DNA of 64,000 bases from positions 806,001 to 870,000 of the forward strand of contig NZ_CP027557.1 of NCBI RefSeq assembly GCF_014854695.1, read 5' to 3'. The translations under genes were made by a program, and so were the position numbers. The DNA comes from Rhodococcus rhodochrous (lineage in GTDB: Bacteria; Actinomycetota; Actinomycetes; Mycobacteriales; Mycobacteriaceae). The notes beneath the pieces are model-generated. The model did not search any database. It was not told where the DNA came from and saw only the letters and a list, made by a program, of their open reading frames with translations. Below are positions 8,188 to 17,090 of this stretch, one piece after another (position 1 is the first letter of the stretch; each line of letters starts with the position of its first letter).

Positions 8188-8682
8188 ATGACCACGCCTC
8201 TCCAGGACATCCCGATCAACACCCTCTCGGGTGAACCCACGAATCTCGGCGCGTACGAGGGCCACGCGGTTCTCGTCGTGAACGTCGCGTCCAAGTGCGG
8301 CCTGACCCCGCAGTACACGGCGCTCGAGAAGCTCGCGCAGGAATACCGCGACCGCGGACTGTTCGTCGTGGGCGTGCCGTGCAATCAGTTCATGGGTCAG
8401 GAACCCGGCACACCGGAGGAGATCCAGGAGTTCTGCTCCGCCACCTACGGCGTGACCTTCCCGCTGCTCGAGAAGATCGAGGTCAACGGCGAGAACCGGC
8501 ATCCGCTCTACGCCGAGCTCACCAAGCACCCGGACGCCTCCGGCGAGGCCGGCGACATCCAGTGGAACTTCGAGAAGTTCCTCATCGCTCCCGACGGCAC
8601 GGTCGCCGCGCGCTTCCGTCCCCGCACGGAACCGGATGCGCCCGAGATCCTCGACGCCCTCGAAGAGATCCTGCCGGCCTGA
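8188..8682 (+). CDS. Glutathione peroxidase-family thiol peroxidase
   Basis: 164 residues with the GPx signatures NVASKCGLTPQY (peroxidatic Cys in place of selenocysteine), PCNQFMGQEPG and the catalytic WNFEKFLI near residue 131. In actinobacteria, which lack glutathione, such enzymes usually act with thioredoxin to reduce peroxides. The next gene, bluB, begins one base after the stop, so the two are probably cotranscribed. Confidence 0.92.
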   Translation: MTTPLQDIPINTLSGEPTNLGAYEGHAVLVVNVASKCGLTPQYTALEKLAQEYRDRGLFVVGVPCNQFMGQEPGTPEEIQEFCSATYGVTFPLLEKIEVNGENRHPLYAELTKHPDASGEAGDIQWNFEKFLIAPDGTVAARFRPRTEPDAPEILDALEEILPA

Positions 8683-8683
8683 C

Positions 8684-9343
8684 ATGTTCGGCACAGAAGC
8701 GCGGGACGCGCTGTACGACATCATCCGCATGCGTCGCGACGTCCGTGCAGAATTCAGCGGGGAACGGCTCGACGAGGAGACGCTGATGCGCATCCTGCGG
8801 GCCGCCCACCACGCACCCAGTGTCGGCAACACCCAGCCCTGGGACTTCGTCGTCGTGCAGGACGAACAGCGGCTGAAGGAGTTCGCCGAGCACGTCGCCG
8901 GTTGCCGACAGGCGTTCGCCGACTCGCTCCCCGAGGACCGGAAGAGCACCTTCGACCCCATCAAGATCGAAGGCATCGTCGAATCGGGGACCGGTGTCGT
9001 CGTCACCTACGACCCCGAACGCGGCGGCAAGCACATCCTCGGCCGCCACACCATCGACGAATCCGGCCTGTTCTCGGCCGTGCTGGCGATCCAGAACCTG
9101 TGGCTCGCCGCGACCGCCGAGGGGCTCGGCGTGGGATGGGTGTCGTTCTACGAGGAGGACTTCCTCGCCGACTTCGTCGGAGTGAGCGCACCTGTGCGTC
9201 CCATCGCGTGGCTGTGCGTCGGCCCGGTCACGCGGCTGCAGGAAATCCCCGACCTCGAACGGTTCGGCTGGCGGAAGGGTCGCCCGCTCGAGGAGGCCGT
9301 GCACCGCGACAGGTTCGTGGCGCCGGGCGACCGGGAGGCCTGA
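8684..9343 (+). CDS. bluB: 5,6-dimethylbenzimidazole synthase
   Basis: 219 residues of the nitroreductase-like BluB family. It converts FMNH2 to 5,6-dimethylbenzimidazole, the lower ligand of cobalamin. Visible family segments are MRRDVRAEF, the HHAPSVGNTQPWDFVVV loop, GRHTIDESGLFSAVLAIQNLWLAA and the GVGWVSFYEEDFLADF lid. BluB is told from other nitroreductases mainly by these last two. It lies one base behind the peroxidase gene and ahead of a strong bidirectional terminator. No cobalamin riboswitch is seen upstream. Confidence 0.82.
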   Translation: MFGTEARDALYDIIRMRRDVRAEFSGERLDEETLMRILRAAHHAPSVGNTQPWDFVVVQDEQRLKEFAEHVAGCRQAFADSLPEDRKSTFDPIKIEGIVESGTGVVVTYDPERGGKHILGRHTIDESGLFSAVLAIQNLWLAATAEGLGVGWVSFYEEDFLADFVGVSAPVRPIAWLCVGPVTRLQEIPDLERFGWRKGRPLEEAVHRDRFVAPGDREA

Positions 9344-9350
9344 TCCGACG

Positions 9351-9390
9351 GGTGGCGGCCGGTTCGTGAGTGCACGAGCCGGCCGCCACC
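9351..9390. terminator. Bidirectional hairpin terminator
   Basis: An 18-base arm beginning GGTGGCGGCCGG pairs with its complement around the 4-base loop AGTG, with a single mismatch. It sits between the convergent bluB and flavoprotein genes and can end transcription from both sides. Confidence 0.8.
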
Positions 9391-9396
9391 CGCTGC

Positions 9397-9470
9397 TTTC
9401 ACAGCTCGGTCGCAACCTGCCGCTTCACAGGTCGGTTGCCACCTGCAGCTTCACAGGTCGGTTGCCACCT
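9397..9470. repeat. 26-base tandem repeat of a gene's 3' end
   Basis: Almost three copies of a 26-base unit beginning CTTCACAGGTCGGTTG lie at 9397-9422 (diverged), 9423-9448 and 9449-9470. The last copy contains the stop codon and final residues (VATDL) of the minus-strand flavoprotein. The other two lie downstream of that stop as non-coding duplicates. The unit is not a multiple of three, so it does not extend the protein. Confidence 0.8.
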
Positions 9471-11577
9471 TCCAGGCACTGTGGACGGCGCCCTCGATGT
9501 AGTCGACCCGACCCGCGTCCCCGACGACGCGGACGTCGATGCCCGAGCCGGCCAGCTCGTCGGCGAGCGGTGCCGCCGCCGACACCCCGGACGCGACGAC
9601 GACCATCCGGGCGCGCACCGACTTCGTCTCCCCACCGACCGTGAACTCCACCGTCTTCCGCGTGATGCGCCGAACGGTCGTGTTGCGATGGACCTCGAGA
9701 CCCACCTCGCGCGCGTGCTTGACGGCAGTCCACCGGCGCGGCATCGCCATCGGCACCCCGAGCTGTTGCCCCTCGGCGAGCAGGGTCACCCGGCTGCCGC
9801 GCTCGGCCATGAACTCGGCCAGTTCGAGGCCGACGAGCGACCCGCCGATCACGACGACGTCCCTCGCCATCGGCAGGAAACGCAGGAACCGTCGGCTCAG
9901 ATCGCGGATCCTCCGAGGGCTCGTGGTGATACCCGCGAGCTTGCCCAACCGGCCCATCACCCGCAGCACAGGCGACTGGCCGGAGACGTCGCCCGCGCCC
10001 GTCATGAGCGCACGCATACTGTCGCCGGTGTGCACGTGCGGCAGGTCCCCGCCCGGCACGGTGGGACGCTCCCGCACCGCGCCCGTCGCGACGACCACGA
10101 CGTCCGGATCCAGGGCACGGATCGATGCGGCGGTGGCCTCGGTGCCGAGTCGCACATCGATGCCGAGGCGGGTGACCTCGGCTGTGAGCCACTTCAGCAA
10201 CCGTTCGTTGTCGGGGGTGGTGAGGGTCGAGAACCACAGAGTCCCGCCGATCCGGTCGCTCTTGTCCACGACGGTGACGCGGTGCCCGCGCTCGGTGGCG
10301 ACCCGCGCAGTCTCGAGCCCGCCCGGACCGGCACCGACCACGACGACGTGCTTCGGCGCCGCAGTGCGGACGAACGGCACGAGCGTCTCGTTGCCCAGAG
10401 CCGGGTTGACCGCGCAGATGGGCGTGGCGTCCCAGAAGTTCTCCTGCACGCATACGTAGCAGTTGATGCACGGGCGGATCTGTTCGCTGCGCCCCTCTTT
10501 CAGCTTGGCGACGAGCGCGGGATCGGCCAGCAACTGACGGCCCATCGCGACGAAGTCCGTGACGCCCTCGGCGATCATCCGCTCGCCGACTTCCGGCAGC
10601 ATGCGGCCGACGGTGATGACGGGGATGGACACCGCGCGCTTGATGACCGCGGCGTCGGAGGTGTAGAAGCCGACCTTGTCCGGCAACGGGCCGTCGGTGA
10701 AATTCGCGAACGCGTTGAGCGCGGTGCCCGTGACGTGGAGGGCGTCGGCGCCGGCCTGCTCGAACAGCACTGCGGCAGCGGCGGATTCCTCGACGGTCAG
10801 GCCGTCCGTTTCGCCGTATTCTTGCCCTGCCAGGCGCACGATGACGGCGAGGCGGTCGCCGACCCGGTCCTTGACCGCGCGGATCACCTCGCAGGTCAGC
10901 CGGGCCCGGTTCTCCAGCGACCCGCCGTACTCGTCGGTGCGCCGGTTCGTGTAGCGGCTGAGGAAGGCGCCGAGCACGTAGTTGTGGGCGGCGTGGATCT
11001 CGACGGCGTCCGCTCCGGCGGCAGCGACCCGGCCCGCTGCCTCGGCGAACATGCGGATCAGCCACTGGATGTCGGTTTCGGTGGCTTCGTTGTAGGTGGC
11101 CTGTTTGCCGCCCTGGATCGCAGCCATGCGCTGCAGCTCCTCGGGGGTGCAGTCCGCCATCGCGCTCATGTCGCTCGGCGGCTTCGGGATGCTCGGTACC
11201 AGTTGCGGACGGCCCTGCAGGGTGTCGATACGAGCGACCTTGCCGTGATGCACCATCTGCACGCACAGCTTGCTGCCGGCCTCGTGGACGGCGTCGGCCA
11301 GCGCACGGAGACCGGGGACGAACCGGTCCTCGGACAGGCCGGGTTCCTTCGTGCTGGCGCATCCCGCCGGATAGGCGACCGCGCAGCATCCGGTGATGAT
11401 CAGCCCGGTGCCTCCGGCCGCGCGGGCGACGAAATGATCGATGTCGCCCTGCTCGATCTCCCCGTCCTCGCAGAGGTTCATGTCCATGGCGGGCATCACT
11501 ACGCGGTTGTCCAGGGTGATCGGCCCGATGGTGCCGGGGGAGAGAAGGCGCGTATAGGTCTGGTTCGGGACTGTCAC
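9451..11577 (-). CDS. 2,4-dienoyl-CoA reductase / old yellow enzyme-type flavoprotein
   Basis: About 708 residues with three parts. An N-terminal FMN TIM barrel (RLLSPGTIGPITLDNRVVMPAM, HAAHNYVLGAFLS) comes first. A 4Fe-4S motif CINCYVC followed by a fourth Cys 11 residues on lies near 369-386. A C-terminal FAD/NAD(P) module carries VVVVGAGPGGLE and VVVIGGSLVGLELAEF. This is the FadH/2-enoate reductase architecture, reducing C=C bonds of enoates or enones with NAD(P)H. The GTG at 11577 puts the usual residues before the barrel. A GTG at 11616 would add 13. Substrate unknown; the catabolic surroundings suggest unsaturated acids or enones. Confidence 0.87.
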   Translation of the reverse strand: MTVPNQTYTRLLSPGTIGPITLDNRVVMPAMDMNLCEDGEIEQGDIDHFVARAAGGTGLIITGCCAVAYPAGCASTKEPGLSEDRFVPGLRALADAVHEAGSKLCVQMVHHGKVARIDTLQGRPQLVPSIPKPPSDMSAMADCTPEELQRMAAIQGGKQATYNEATETDIQWLIRMFAEAAGRVAAAGADAVEIHAAHNYVLGAFLSRYTNRRTDEYGGSLENRARLTCEVIRAVKDRVGDRLAVIVRLAGQEYGETDGLTVEESAAAAVLFEQAGADALHVTGTALNAFANFTDGPLPDKVGFYTSDAAVIKRAVSIPVITVGRMLPEVGERMIAEGVTDFVAMGRQLLADPALVAKLKEGRSEQIRPCINCYVCVQENFWDATPICAVNPALGNETLVPFVRTAAPKHVVVVGAGPGGLETARVATERGHRVTVVDKSDRIGGTLWFSTLTTPDNERLLKWLTAEVTRLGIDVRLGTEATAASIRALDPDVVVVATGAVRERPTVPGGDLPHVHTGDSMRALMTGAGDVSGQSPVLRVMGRLGKLAGITTSPRRIRDLSRRFLRFLPMARDVVVIGGSLVGLELAEFMAERGSRVTLLAEGQQLGVPMAMPRRWTAVKHAREVGLEVHRNTTVRRITRKTVEFTVGGETKSVRARMVVVASGVSAAAPLADELAGSGIDVRVVGDAGRVDYIEGAVHSAWKVATDL

Positions 11578-11716
11578 GCCCGGACGGTATGCCCGCCTCG
11601 ATGTGGTCGCCGACACAATCTCGATGAGCGGGATGCGAGCTGGTCCGGCCGGGTTTCACCGAGACTTCCTCTGGTGGGCAGGGTGCTGTTAACCCGCGCG
11701 GGGCAGGCTCGGGGTC

Positions 11717-12421
11717 ATGAGCGGACGGATGATCGTGTCGGTGTCGGGGATCCGGGACGTCACGCGTGATGTCGTGAACGACTTCGCGCGCGAGATGGAT
11801 GCGCGTGGTGTGCCGTTGTCGCTGCTCGTCGCTCCCCGCCTGAAGGACCACTACCGTCTCGTGCGCGATCCGGCGACGCAGGAATGGCTGCTCGAACGAC
11901 GCGAGGGCGGCGACGCGATCGTGCTGCACGGCTACGACCAGGCTGCGACGAAGCGTCGTCGCGCCGAGTTCGCCATGTTGCCCGAACACGAGGCTCGGCT
12001 GCGCCTGCTCGCGGCTGACCGCGTGCTCGAGGAGACAGGACTCCGCACGCGACTGTTCGCGCCTCCGCGGTGGGTCGCCTCGCCCGGAGCTGTGGCTGCA
12101 CTTCCGCAGGTCGGTTTCCGGATGATGGCGGACGTCGCCGGAATCCGCGATCTCGCGGCGGGCACCGTGACGAGAACGCGGGTGTACGGCATCGGTGACG
12201 GTGCGAAGTCGGAGCCGTGGTGGTGCCGGGCGATGGTGATCGGAGCGTCGCGGGTCGCGCGGCGGGGTGAAGTGCTCCGGCTGGCGATCGCGGCTCCCCG
12301 GCTCGCCGAGTCCGGACCTCGGCAGGCGATCCTCGACGCCGTGGACATCGCTCTGCACCACGGTGCAGAGCCGGCCGTCTACAGTTGGCAGCGGCGCCCC
12401 GCAGGTACCACCGCGGCATGA
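11717..12421 (+). CDS. DUF2334 (polysaccharide-deacetylase-like) protein
   Basis: 234 residues of the DUF2334 family, a NodB-like deacetylase fold: VSVSGIRDVT, then DAIVLHGYDQ, then RLFAPPRWVASPGAV. The LHGYD segment holds the His/Asp pair expected of the metal site. A role in hydrolysing an N-acetyl group is possible but unproven. It is followed 58 bases on by the FAD dehydrogenase. I recall the same pair in M. tuberculosis as Rv0784-Rv0785. The start at ATG 11717 is likely, with ATG 11729 as an alternative. Confidence 0.7.
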   Translation: MSGRMIVSVSGIRDVTRDVVNDFAREMDARGVPLSLLVAPRLKDHYRLVRDPATQEWLLERREGGDAIVLHGYDQAATKRRRAEFAMLPEHEARLRLLAADRVLEETGLRTRLFAPPRWVASPGAVAALPQVGFRMMADVAGIRDLAAGTVTRTRVYGIGDGAKSEPWWCRAMVIGASRVARRGEVLRLAIAAPRLAESGPRQAILDAVDIALHHGAEPAVYSWQRRPAGTTAA

Positions 12422-12479
12422 TCCCGCCGGCCTCCCGGGTGCTCCCGGTCGCGGCTTCCGCTCGGTAATGTTGGCGGCC

Positions 12480-14123
12480 ATGGACGCTGACGTGATCGTG
12501 GTGGGGGCGGGACTCGCGGGGCTCGTGGCGGTCGGTGAACTGATCGACGCCGGTCGTAAGGTTCTGCTGGTCGATCAGGAGAACTCGAACAACATTGGTG
12601 GGCAGGCCTTCTGGTCGTTCGGTGGGTTGTTCTTCGTCGACAGCCCCGAACAGAGACGACTCGGTATCAAGGACTCCTACGAGCTCGCCCTGCAGGACTG
12701 GATGGGCACCGCCGGCTTCGACCGCGAGATCGAGGACCGCTGGCCGCGACGCTGGGCGCAGGCCTATGTCGAGTTCGCCGCGGGGGAGAAACACGCCTGG
12801 CTGAAGCAGCGCGGCCTGAAGATCTTCCCGATGGTCAACTGGGCCGAACGTGGCGGGTACGACGCTGCAGGGCACGGCAACTCGGTCCCGCGATTCCACA
12901 TCACCTGGGGCACCGGTCCGGGCCTCGTCGAGATCTTCGAGCGCAAGCTCCGCGAAGGCGTCGAACGCGGACTCGTCACGCTGAAGCACCGCCACCGGGT
13001 CGACGAACTCGTCGTCACCGACGGCGCCGCCACCGGTGTGCGCGGGGCGATCCTCGAACCCACCGACGCGCCGCGTGGCGTGGCGTCCTCCCGCGCCGTC
13101 GTCGGGGACTTCGAGTTCTCCGCCGGAGCCGTCATCGTCACCTCCGGCGGTATCGGCGGCAACTACGACCTCGTGAAGAAGAACTGGCCGAAGCGGATGG
13201 GGGAGCCGCCGAAGCACATGCTCAGCGGTGTGCCCGCCCACGTCGACGGCCGGATGCTCGAGATCACCGAGAAGGCCGGCGGGAACATCGTCAACCGCGA
13301 CCGCATGTGGCACTACACCGAGGGCATCACCAACTACGACCCGGTGTGGCCCGATCACGGCATCCGCATTCTGCCCGGCCCGTCCTCGCTGTGGCTCGAC
13401 GCCACCGGCAATCGGTTGCCGGTGCCGTTGTTCCCCGGCTTCGACACGCTCGGCACCCTCGAGTACATCGTGAGCACGGGTTACGACCACACCTGGTTCG
13501 TGCTCGACCAGAAGATCATCGAGAAGGAATTCGGGCTCTCCGGCTCCGAGCAGAATCCCGACCTCACCGGGCGCAGCCTCCGCCTGCTGCTGCAGCGGGT
13601 CAGGTCGGGTGCACCCGGACCGGTCGAGGCCTTCAAGGAGCGCGGTGTCGACTTCGTCGTCCGCGACACGCTCGCCGATCTCGTCGCGGGCATGAACGAA
13701 CTCACCCCCGAGGCGCCGCTCGACTACGAGCAGGTGCGTTCGGTGGTCGAGGCCCGCGACCGCGAGATGGACAACAAGTACACCAAGGACCTGCAGGTCG
13801 CGGCGGTTCGCTCGGCGCGCGCCTACGCACCCGATCGCGTCGTCCGCATCGCCGCGCCGCACCGGATCCTCGACCCCAAGGCCGGCCCGCTCATCGCGGT
13901 CAAGCTGCACCTGCTCACCCGTAAGACGCTCGGCGGACTCGAGACCGACCTGTCCTCGCGCGTCCTGCGGTCGGACGGGTCGGTCTTCGACGGCCTCTTC
14001 GCGGCCGGTGAGGTCGCCGGCTTCGGTGGTGGCGGCGTCCACGGCTACCGGTCGCTCGAGGGCACCTTCCTCGGCGGGTGCATCTTCTCGGGCCGGGCGG
14101 CAGGTCGAGCCGCCGCCCGCTGA
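12480..14123 (+). CDS. FAD-binding dehydrogenase (KstD/fumarate-reductase flavoprotein type)
   Basis: 547 residues. The N-terminal dinucleotide fold is VIVVGAGLAGLVAVGELID. SFGGLFFVDSPEQRR and the C-terminal GLFAAGEVAGFGGGGVHGYR mark the fumarate reductase/3-ketosteroid dehydrogenase superfamily. It probably oxidises or reduces a C-C bond next to a carbonyl using tightly bound FAD. It is more similar in organisation to the mycobacterial Rv0785 group than to classical KstD. ATG 12480 is chosen; ATG 12468 would add four residues. The open frame further upstream overlaps the DUF2334 gene and is not coding. Confidence 0.82.
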   Translation: MDADVIVVGAGLAGLVAVGELIDAGRKVLLVDQENSNNIGGQAFWSFGGLFFVDSPEQRRLGIKDSYELALQDWMGTAGFDREIEDRWPRRWAQAYVEFAAGEKHAWLKQRGLKIFPMVNWAERGGYDAAGHGNSVPRFHITWGTGPGLVEIFERKLREGVERGLVTLKHRHRVDELVVTDGAATGVRGAILEPTDAPRGVASSRAVVGDFEFSAGAVIVTSGGIGGNYDLVKKNWPKRMGEPPKHMLSGVPAHVDGRMLEITEKAGGNIVNRDRMWHYTEGITNYDPVWPDHGIRILPGPSSLWLDATGNRLPVPLFPGFDTLGTLEYIVSTGYDHTWFVLDQKIIEKEFGLSGSEQNPDLTGRSLRLLLQRVRSGAPGPVEAFKERGVDFVVRDTLADLVAGMNELTPEAPLDYEQVRSVVEARDREMDNKYTKDLQVAAVRSARAYAPDRVVRIAAPHRILDPKAGPLIAVKLHLLTRKTLGGLETDLSSRVLRSDGSVFDGLFAAGEVAGFGGGGVHGYRSLEGTFLGGCIFSGRAAGRAAAR

Positions 14124-14152
14124 ACCTCCCGTCGGCGTCGACCGAGACAGCA

Positions 14153-14210
14153 GAGCGCGAAACGGTCGTAGGAGCGCGAAACATCCCGCGCAGACGACCG
14201 TTTCGCGCTC
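14153..14210. terminator. Inverted repeat, probable convergent terminator
   Basis: Perfect 17-base arms (14153-14169 and 14194-14210, GAGCGCGAAACGGTCGT and complement) surround a 24-base loop. The loop carries a third copy of GAGCGCGAAAC at 14172-14182. It lies between the convergent FAD dehydrogenase and metallo-hydrolase genes, so it most simply ends both transcripts. The extra internal copy is unusual for a plain terminator. Confidence 0.6.
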
Positions 14211-14217
14211 CGAAGCG

Positions 14218-14862
14218 TCAGACCTCGACTCCGTCCTCGTGCGGCAGCACGCGGAACTCGGTGCCCTCCGGCGCCATCTCGCTGTACCGGCCGTAGAAGA
14301 TGCCGCGACCGTTGTCGTTGACGATGCCCTGGTGGATCGGCACGGCGACCCGCGGATTCACCGCGCGCAGGTAGTCGATCGCCTCCCAGATCTTGAGCCA
14401 CGGCGCGGTCGACGGCAGGGCCAGCACGTCGACGCGCTCGTGCGGGATGTACAGCGAGTCGCCGGGGTGCAGCAGCCGCGACGGATTCTCGTCGTCGCCG
14501 ACGAGGAAGGCCGTGTTGTCGATGACGGGCATGTCGGGGTGGATCACCGCGTGCCGTCCGCCGGTGCCGCGCACGGTCAGCGAACCCACCGAGAAGGAGT
14601 CGCCGGGACGCACCGCGGTCCAGTCACCGTCGAGCAGGTTCGCCGACTGCGGGTCGGAGAACAGCTGCGCTCCGGGATTGGCCTCGAGGAGCGCGGGCAG
14701 CCGGGTGGTGTCGGCGTGGTCGGGATGCTGGTGGGTCACGAGGATCGCGTCGAGTCCGGTGATGCCCTCGAACCCGTGGGAGAAATTTCCGGGGTCGAAA
14801 AGGAGCTTCGCGCCGAGGTGTTCGACGAGGATGCAGGAATGGCCGAAATGGGTCAGTTGCAT
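14218..14862 (-). CDS. MBL-fold metal-dependent hydrolase
   Basis: 214 residues of the UPF0173/UlaG-like branch of metallo-beta-lactamases. The N terminus MQLTHFGHSCILVE, the metal-binding THQHPDHAD (H-x-H-x-D-H) and a late VPIHQGIV histidine are all present. The substrate is unknown; relatives hydrolyse phosphodiesters, lactones or thioesters. It is divergent from the F420-type oxidoreductase with 30 bases between the starts, so promoters overlap. Confidence 0.83.
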   Translation of the reverse strand: MQLTHFGHSCILVEHLGAKLLFDPGNFSHGFEGITGLDAILVTHQHPDHADTTRLPALLEANPGAQLFSDPQSANLLDGDWTAVRPGDSFSVGSLTVRGTGGRHAVIHPDMPVIDNTAFLVGDDENPSRLLHPGDSLYIPHERVDVLALPSTAPWLKIWEAIDYLRAVNPRVAVPIHQGIVNDNGRGIFYGRYSEMAPEGTEFRVLPHEDGVEV

Positions 14863-14892
14863 GCCGTCGAGTATGCCGTCGGAAGGAGCCCG

Positions 14893-15783
14893 ATGACCGA
14901 CTACGGACAGGAACTCTGCTTCGGCAGTTTCCTCACGCCCTCCGCCGCCGACCCGGCGGGCGTCGTCGACCTCGCCGTGGTGTCGGAGCGCGCCGGACTC
15001 GACCTGGTGACGATCCAGGACCATCCCTACCAGCCGCGATTCCTCGACACCTGGACGTTGCTCGGGTGGATCGCTGCGCGCACCACGACCGTGACGGTCG
15101 CGCCGAATGTCGCGAACCTGCCCCTGCGCGGGCCGGTGATCCTTGCGCGGAGTGCGGCCTCGCTGGACCGGCTCAGTGGGGGTCGCGTCGAATTGGGTCT
15201 CGGATCGGGGGCCTTCTGGGACGCCGTCGCCGCGAACGGCGGACCGCACCGCAGCCCCGGCGAAGCGGTCGATGCGCTGATCGAGGCGATCGAAGTGATT
15301 CGCGCCCTGTGGTCGGACGAGAAGGGCGCGGCCCGGGTCGACGGCACGTACTACCGGTTGACCGGCGCGAAGCGGGGCCCGTTCCCCGCGCACGCTCTCG
15401 GCATCTGGCTCGGCGCCTACGGCAGGCGGATGCTCGACGTCACCGGCCGCTCCGCCGACGGATGGCTGCCGAGCTCGTTCGCCGCCGGGGCCGAGAAGCT
15501 GGGGGAGATGAGCGCCCTCGTCGACGAGGGCGCTCACCGTGCCGGACGTGATCCCGCCGCGATCCGTCGGCTCTACAACATCTCCGGCACCTTCGCGGAC
15601 ACCGCGGACGGGTCGTTCCTGCACGGGCCGCCCGAGGTGTGGGCCGAACAGTTCGCCGAGCTGACCTTGCGGCACGGGACCAGCACCTTCGTCCTCGGCA
15701 GCGACGAGCGGTCCGACCTCGAACGTTTCGCCGGTGAGGTCGCGCCCCGCGTGCGCGAACTCGTTGCTGCCGAGCGGCGTTGA
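14893..15783 (+). CDS. LLM-class (F420-type) oxidoreductase
   Basis: 296 residues of the luciferase-like monooxygenase superfamily: LDLVTIQDHPYQPRFLDTW, VTVAPNVANLPLRGP, SGGRVELGLGSG and GIWLGAYGRRML. This pattern is typical of coenzyme F420-dependent dehydrogenases of mycolic-acid bacteria, though FMN use cannot be excluded. The ATG follows GGAAGGAG. It stands between the metallo-hydrolase and purS and has no visible link to purine synthesis. Confidence 0.82.
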   Translation: MTDYGQELCFGSFLTPSAADPAGVVDLAVVSERAGLDLVTIQDHPYQPRFLDTWTLLGWIAARTTTVTVAPNVANLPLRGPVILARSAASLDRLSGGRVELGLGSGAFWDAVAANGGPHRSPGEAVDALIEAIEVIRALWSDEKGAARVDGTYYRLTGAKRGPFPAHALGIWLGAYGRRMLDVTGRSADGWLPSSFAAGAEKLGEMSALVDEGAHRAGRDPAAIRRLYNISGTFADTADGSFLHGPPEVWAEQFAELTLRHGTSTFVLGSDERSDLERFAGEVAPRVRELVAAERR

Positions 15784-15909
15784 ACGGGGGTGACGGGTCT
15801 CGCACGAGCGGGACCTCGGCCGATGCCCGTCCCGGTGGCCACGGCCGGTAAACTGCTGGATGTCCGGTGTCCGTCCCCGGGCGCCAGCACTACTACCGAG
15901 GAGCAGCAC

Positions 15910-16155
15910 GTGGCGCGTGTCGTCGTCGAAGTCATGCCCAAAGCCGAGATTCTCGACCCCCAGGGTCAGGCCATCACCGGGGCGCTGTCGCGGCTGGGCT
16001 TCGCGGGCGTGACCGACGTCCGTCAGGGCAAGCGTTTCGAACTCGAGGTCGACGGCAGCGTCGGCGACGAAGAGCTCGAGAAGATCGCCGAGTCGTTGCT
16101 CGCCAACACGGTGATCGAGGACTGGGCCATCCGGCGGATCGACGGTGACGCATGA
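15910..16155 (+). CDS. purS: Phosphoribosylformylglycinamidine synthase subunit PurS
   Basis: 81 residues with [19 protein letters not shown] and [16 protein letters not shown], the normal small PurS. It is the structural subunit of the three-part FGAM synthase (PurS-PurQ-PurL) that amidates FGAR in step 4 of purine synthesis. I chose GTG 15910, which gives the family's normal N terminus. The gene overlaps purQ by an ATGA-type junction. The purL subunit lies 8 kb downstream. Confidence 0.93.
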   Translation: MARVVVEVMPKAEILDPQGQAITGALSRLGFAGVTDVRQGKRFELEVDGSVGDEELEKIAESLLANTVIEDWAIRRIDGDA

Positions 16156-16829
16156 GCGCACGCATCGGAGTCATCACCTTCCCGGGCACGCTCGACGACA
16201 TCGACGCCTCCCGGGCGGTGAAGCTCGCCGGTGGTGAGGCCGTGAGCCTGTGGCACGGGGACGCCGATCTCAAGGGAGTCGACGCGGTGATCGTGCCCGG
16301 CGGCTTCTCCTACGGCGACTACCTGCGTTGCGGTGCCATCGCCCGGTTCGCGCCGGTGATGGGCAAGGTTGTCGAGGCCGCGCAGAAGGGCATGCCCGTC
16401 CTCGGCATCTGCAACGGCTTCCAGGTGCTGTGCGAGGCGGGTCTGCTGCCCGGCGCGCTCACCCGCAACGCCGGTCTGCACTTCGTCTGCCGCGACGAGT
16501 GGCTGAAGGTCGAGTCGAACACCACCGCGTGGACCTCACGCTACGAGGCCGGCGCCGAGATCCTCATCCCGCTCAAGTCGGGTGAGGGCCGTTACCAGGC
16601 ATCGGAGAAGGTGCTCGACGAGCTCGAGGGTGAAGGTCGCGTGGTGTTCCGTTTCGCGGGCGACAACCCGAACGGTTCGCAGCGCGGCATCGCCGGCATC
16701 TCGTCGGCGAACGGCCGGGTCGTCGGTCTCATGCCGCATCCCGAGCACGCCACCGAGGCGCTCACCGGCCCCAGCGACGACGGACTCGGCATGTTCTACA
16801 GCGTGCTGGACGCGGTCGTCAACGCGTGA
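16152..16829 (+). CDS. purQ: Phosphoribosylformylglycinamidine synthase glutaminase subunit PurQ
   Basis: 225 residues, class I glutamine amidotransferase. The nucleophile motif is [12 protein letters not shown] (Cys) and the His-x-Glu pair is in MPHPEHATE. It releases ammonia from glutamine for the PurL active site. The start overlaps the purS stop by four bases, so the subunits are translationally coupled. A strong terminator follows at 16851. Confidence 0.96.
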   Translation: MSARIGVITFPGTLDDIDASRAVKLAGGEAVSLWHGDADLKGVDAVIVPGGFSYGDYLRCGAIARFAPVMGKVVEAAQKGMPVLGICNGFQVLCEAGLLPGALTRNAGLHFVCRDEWLKVESNTTAWTSRYEAGAEILIPLKSGEGRYQASEKVLDELEGEGRVVFRFAGDNPNGSQRGIAGISSANGRVVGLMPHPEHATEALTGPSDDGLGMFYSVLDAVVNA

Positions 16830-16850
16830 CCGCCTGACCGGAATTTTCCG

Positions 16851-16893
16851 GCGAAGCCCCCATCGACCCTCCCCGGGTCGGTGGGGGCTTCGC
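16851..16893 (+). terminator. Rho-independent-like terminator after purQ
   Basis: A 19-base GC-rich arm starting GCGAAGCCCCC pairs perfectly with its complement across a 5-base loop and is followed by pyrimidine-rich sequence. Confidence 0.85.
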
Positions 16894-16947
16894 TCGTTCC
16901 AGGGGTTCGACAATCCTCCGAACCTGATGCCTCACAGGTGTATTACA

Positions 16948-16969
16948 GGTATTTCATATGCAAAATACC
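16948..16969. promoter_or_regulatory. AT-rich palindrome upstream of the SDR/P450 operon
   Basis: GGTATTT and AAATACC flank an 8-base spacer inside an AT-rich patch (about 16930-17030) that contrasts with the surrounding GC-rich DNA. It lies ~125 bases before the SDR start. A binding site for the TetR protein at the end of the operon is a reasonable guess. Confidence 0.45.
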
Positions 16970-17090
16970 GACCTCGAACTGGAATTACGAAATCCGGAAC
17001 AACTTTCGCTAGACATGCGTCTACCGAAATGCCATGCTTTCGACCCGTCGGGCAGTCGCACATGGGCCCGCGAGCGTCGAGGAGTATCGA

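Noticed and set aside
9425-12481. A 1018-codon minus-strand frame overlapping the flavoprotein
   Set aside because: It is a shifted frame of the flavoprotein and of the DUF2334 gene; only its last few codons fall in the repeat.
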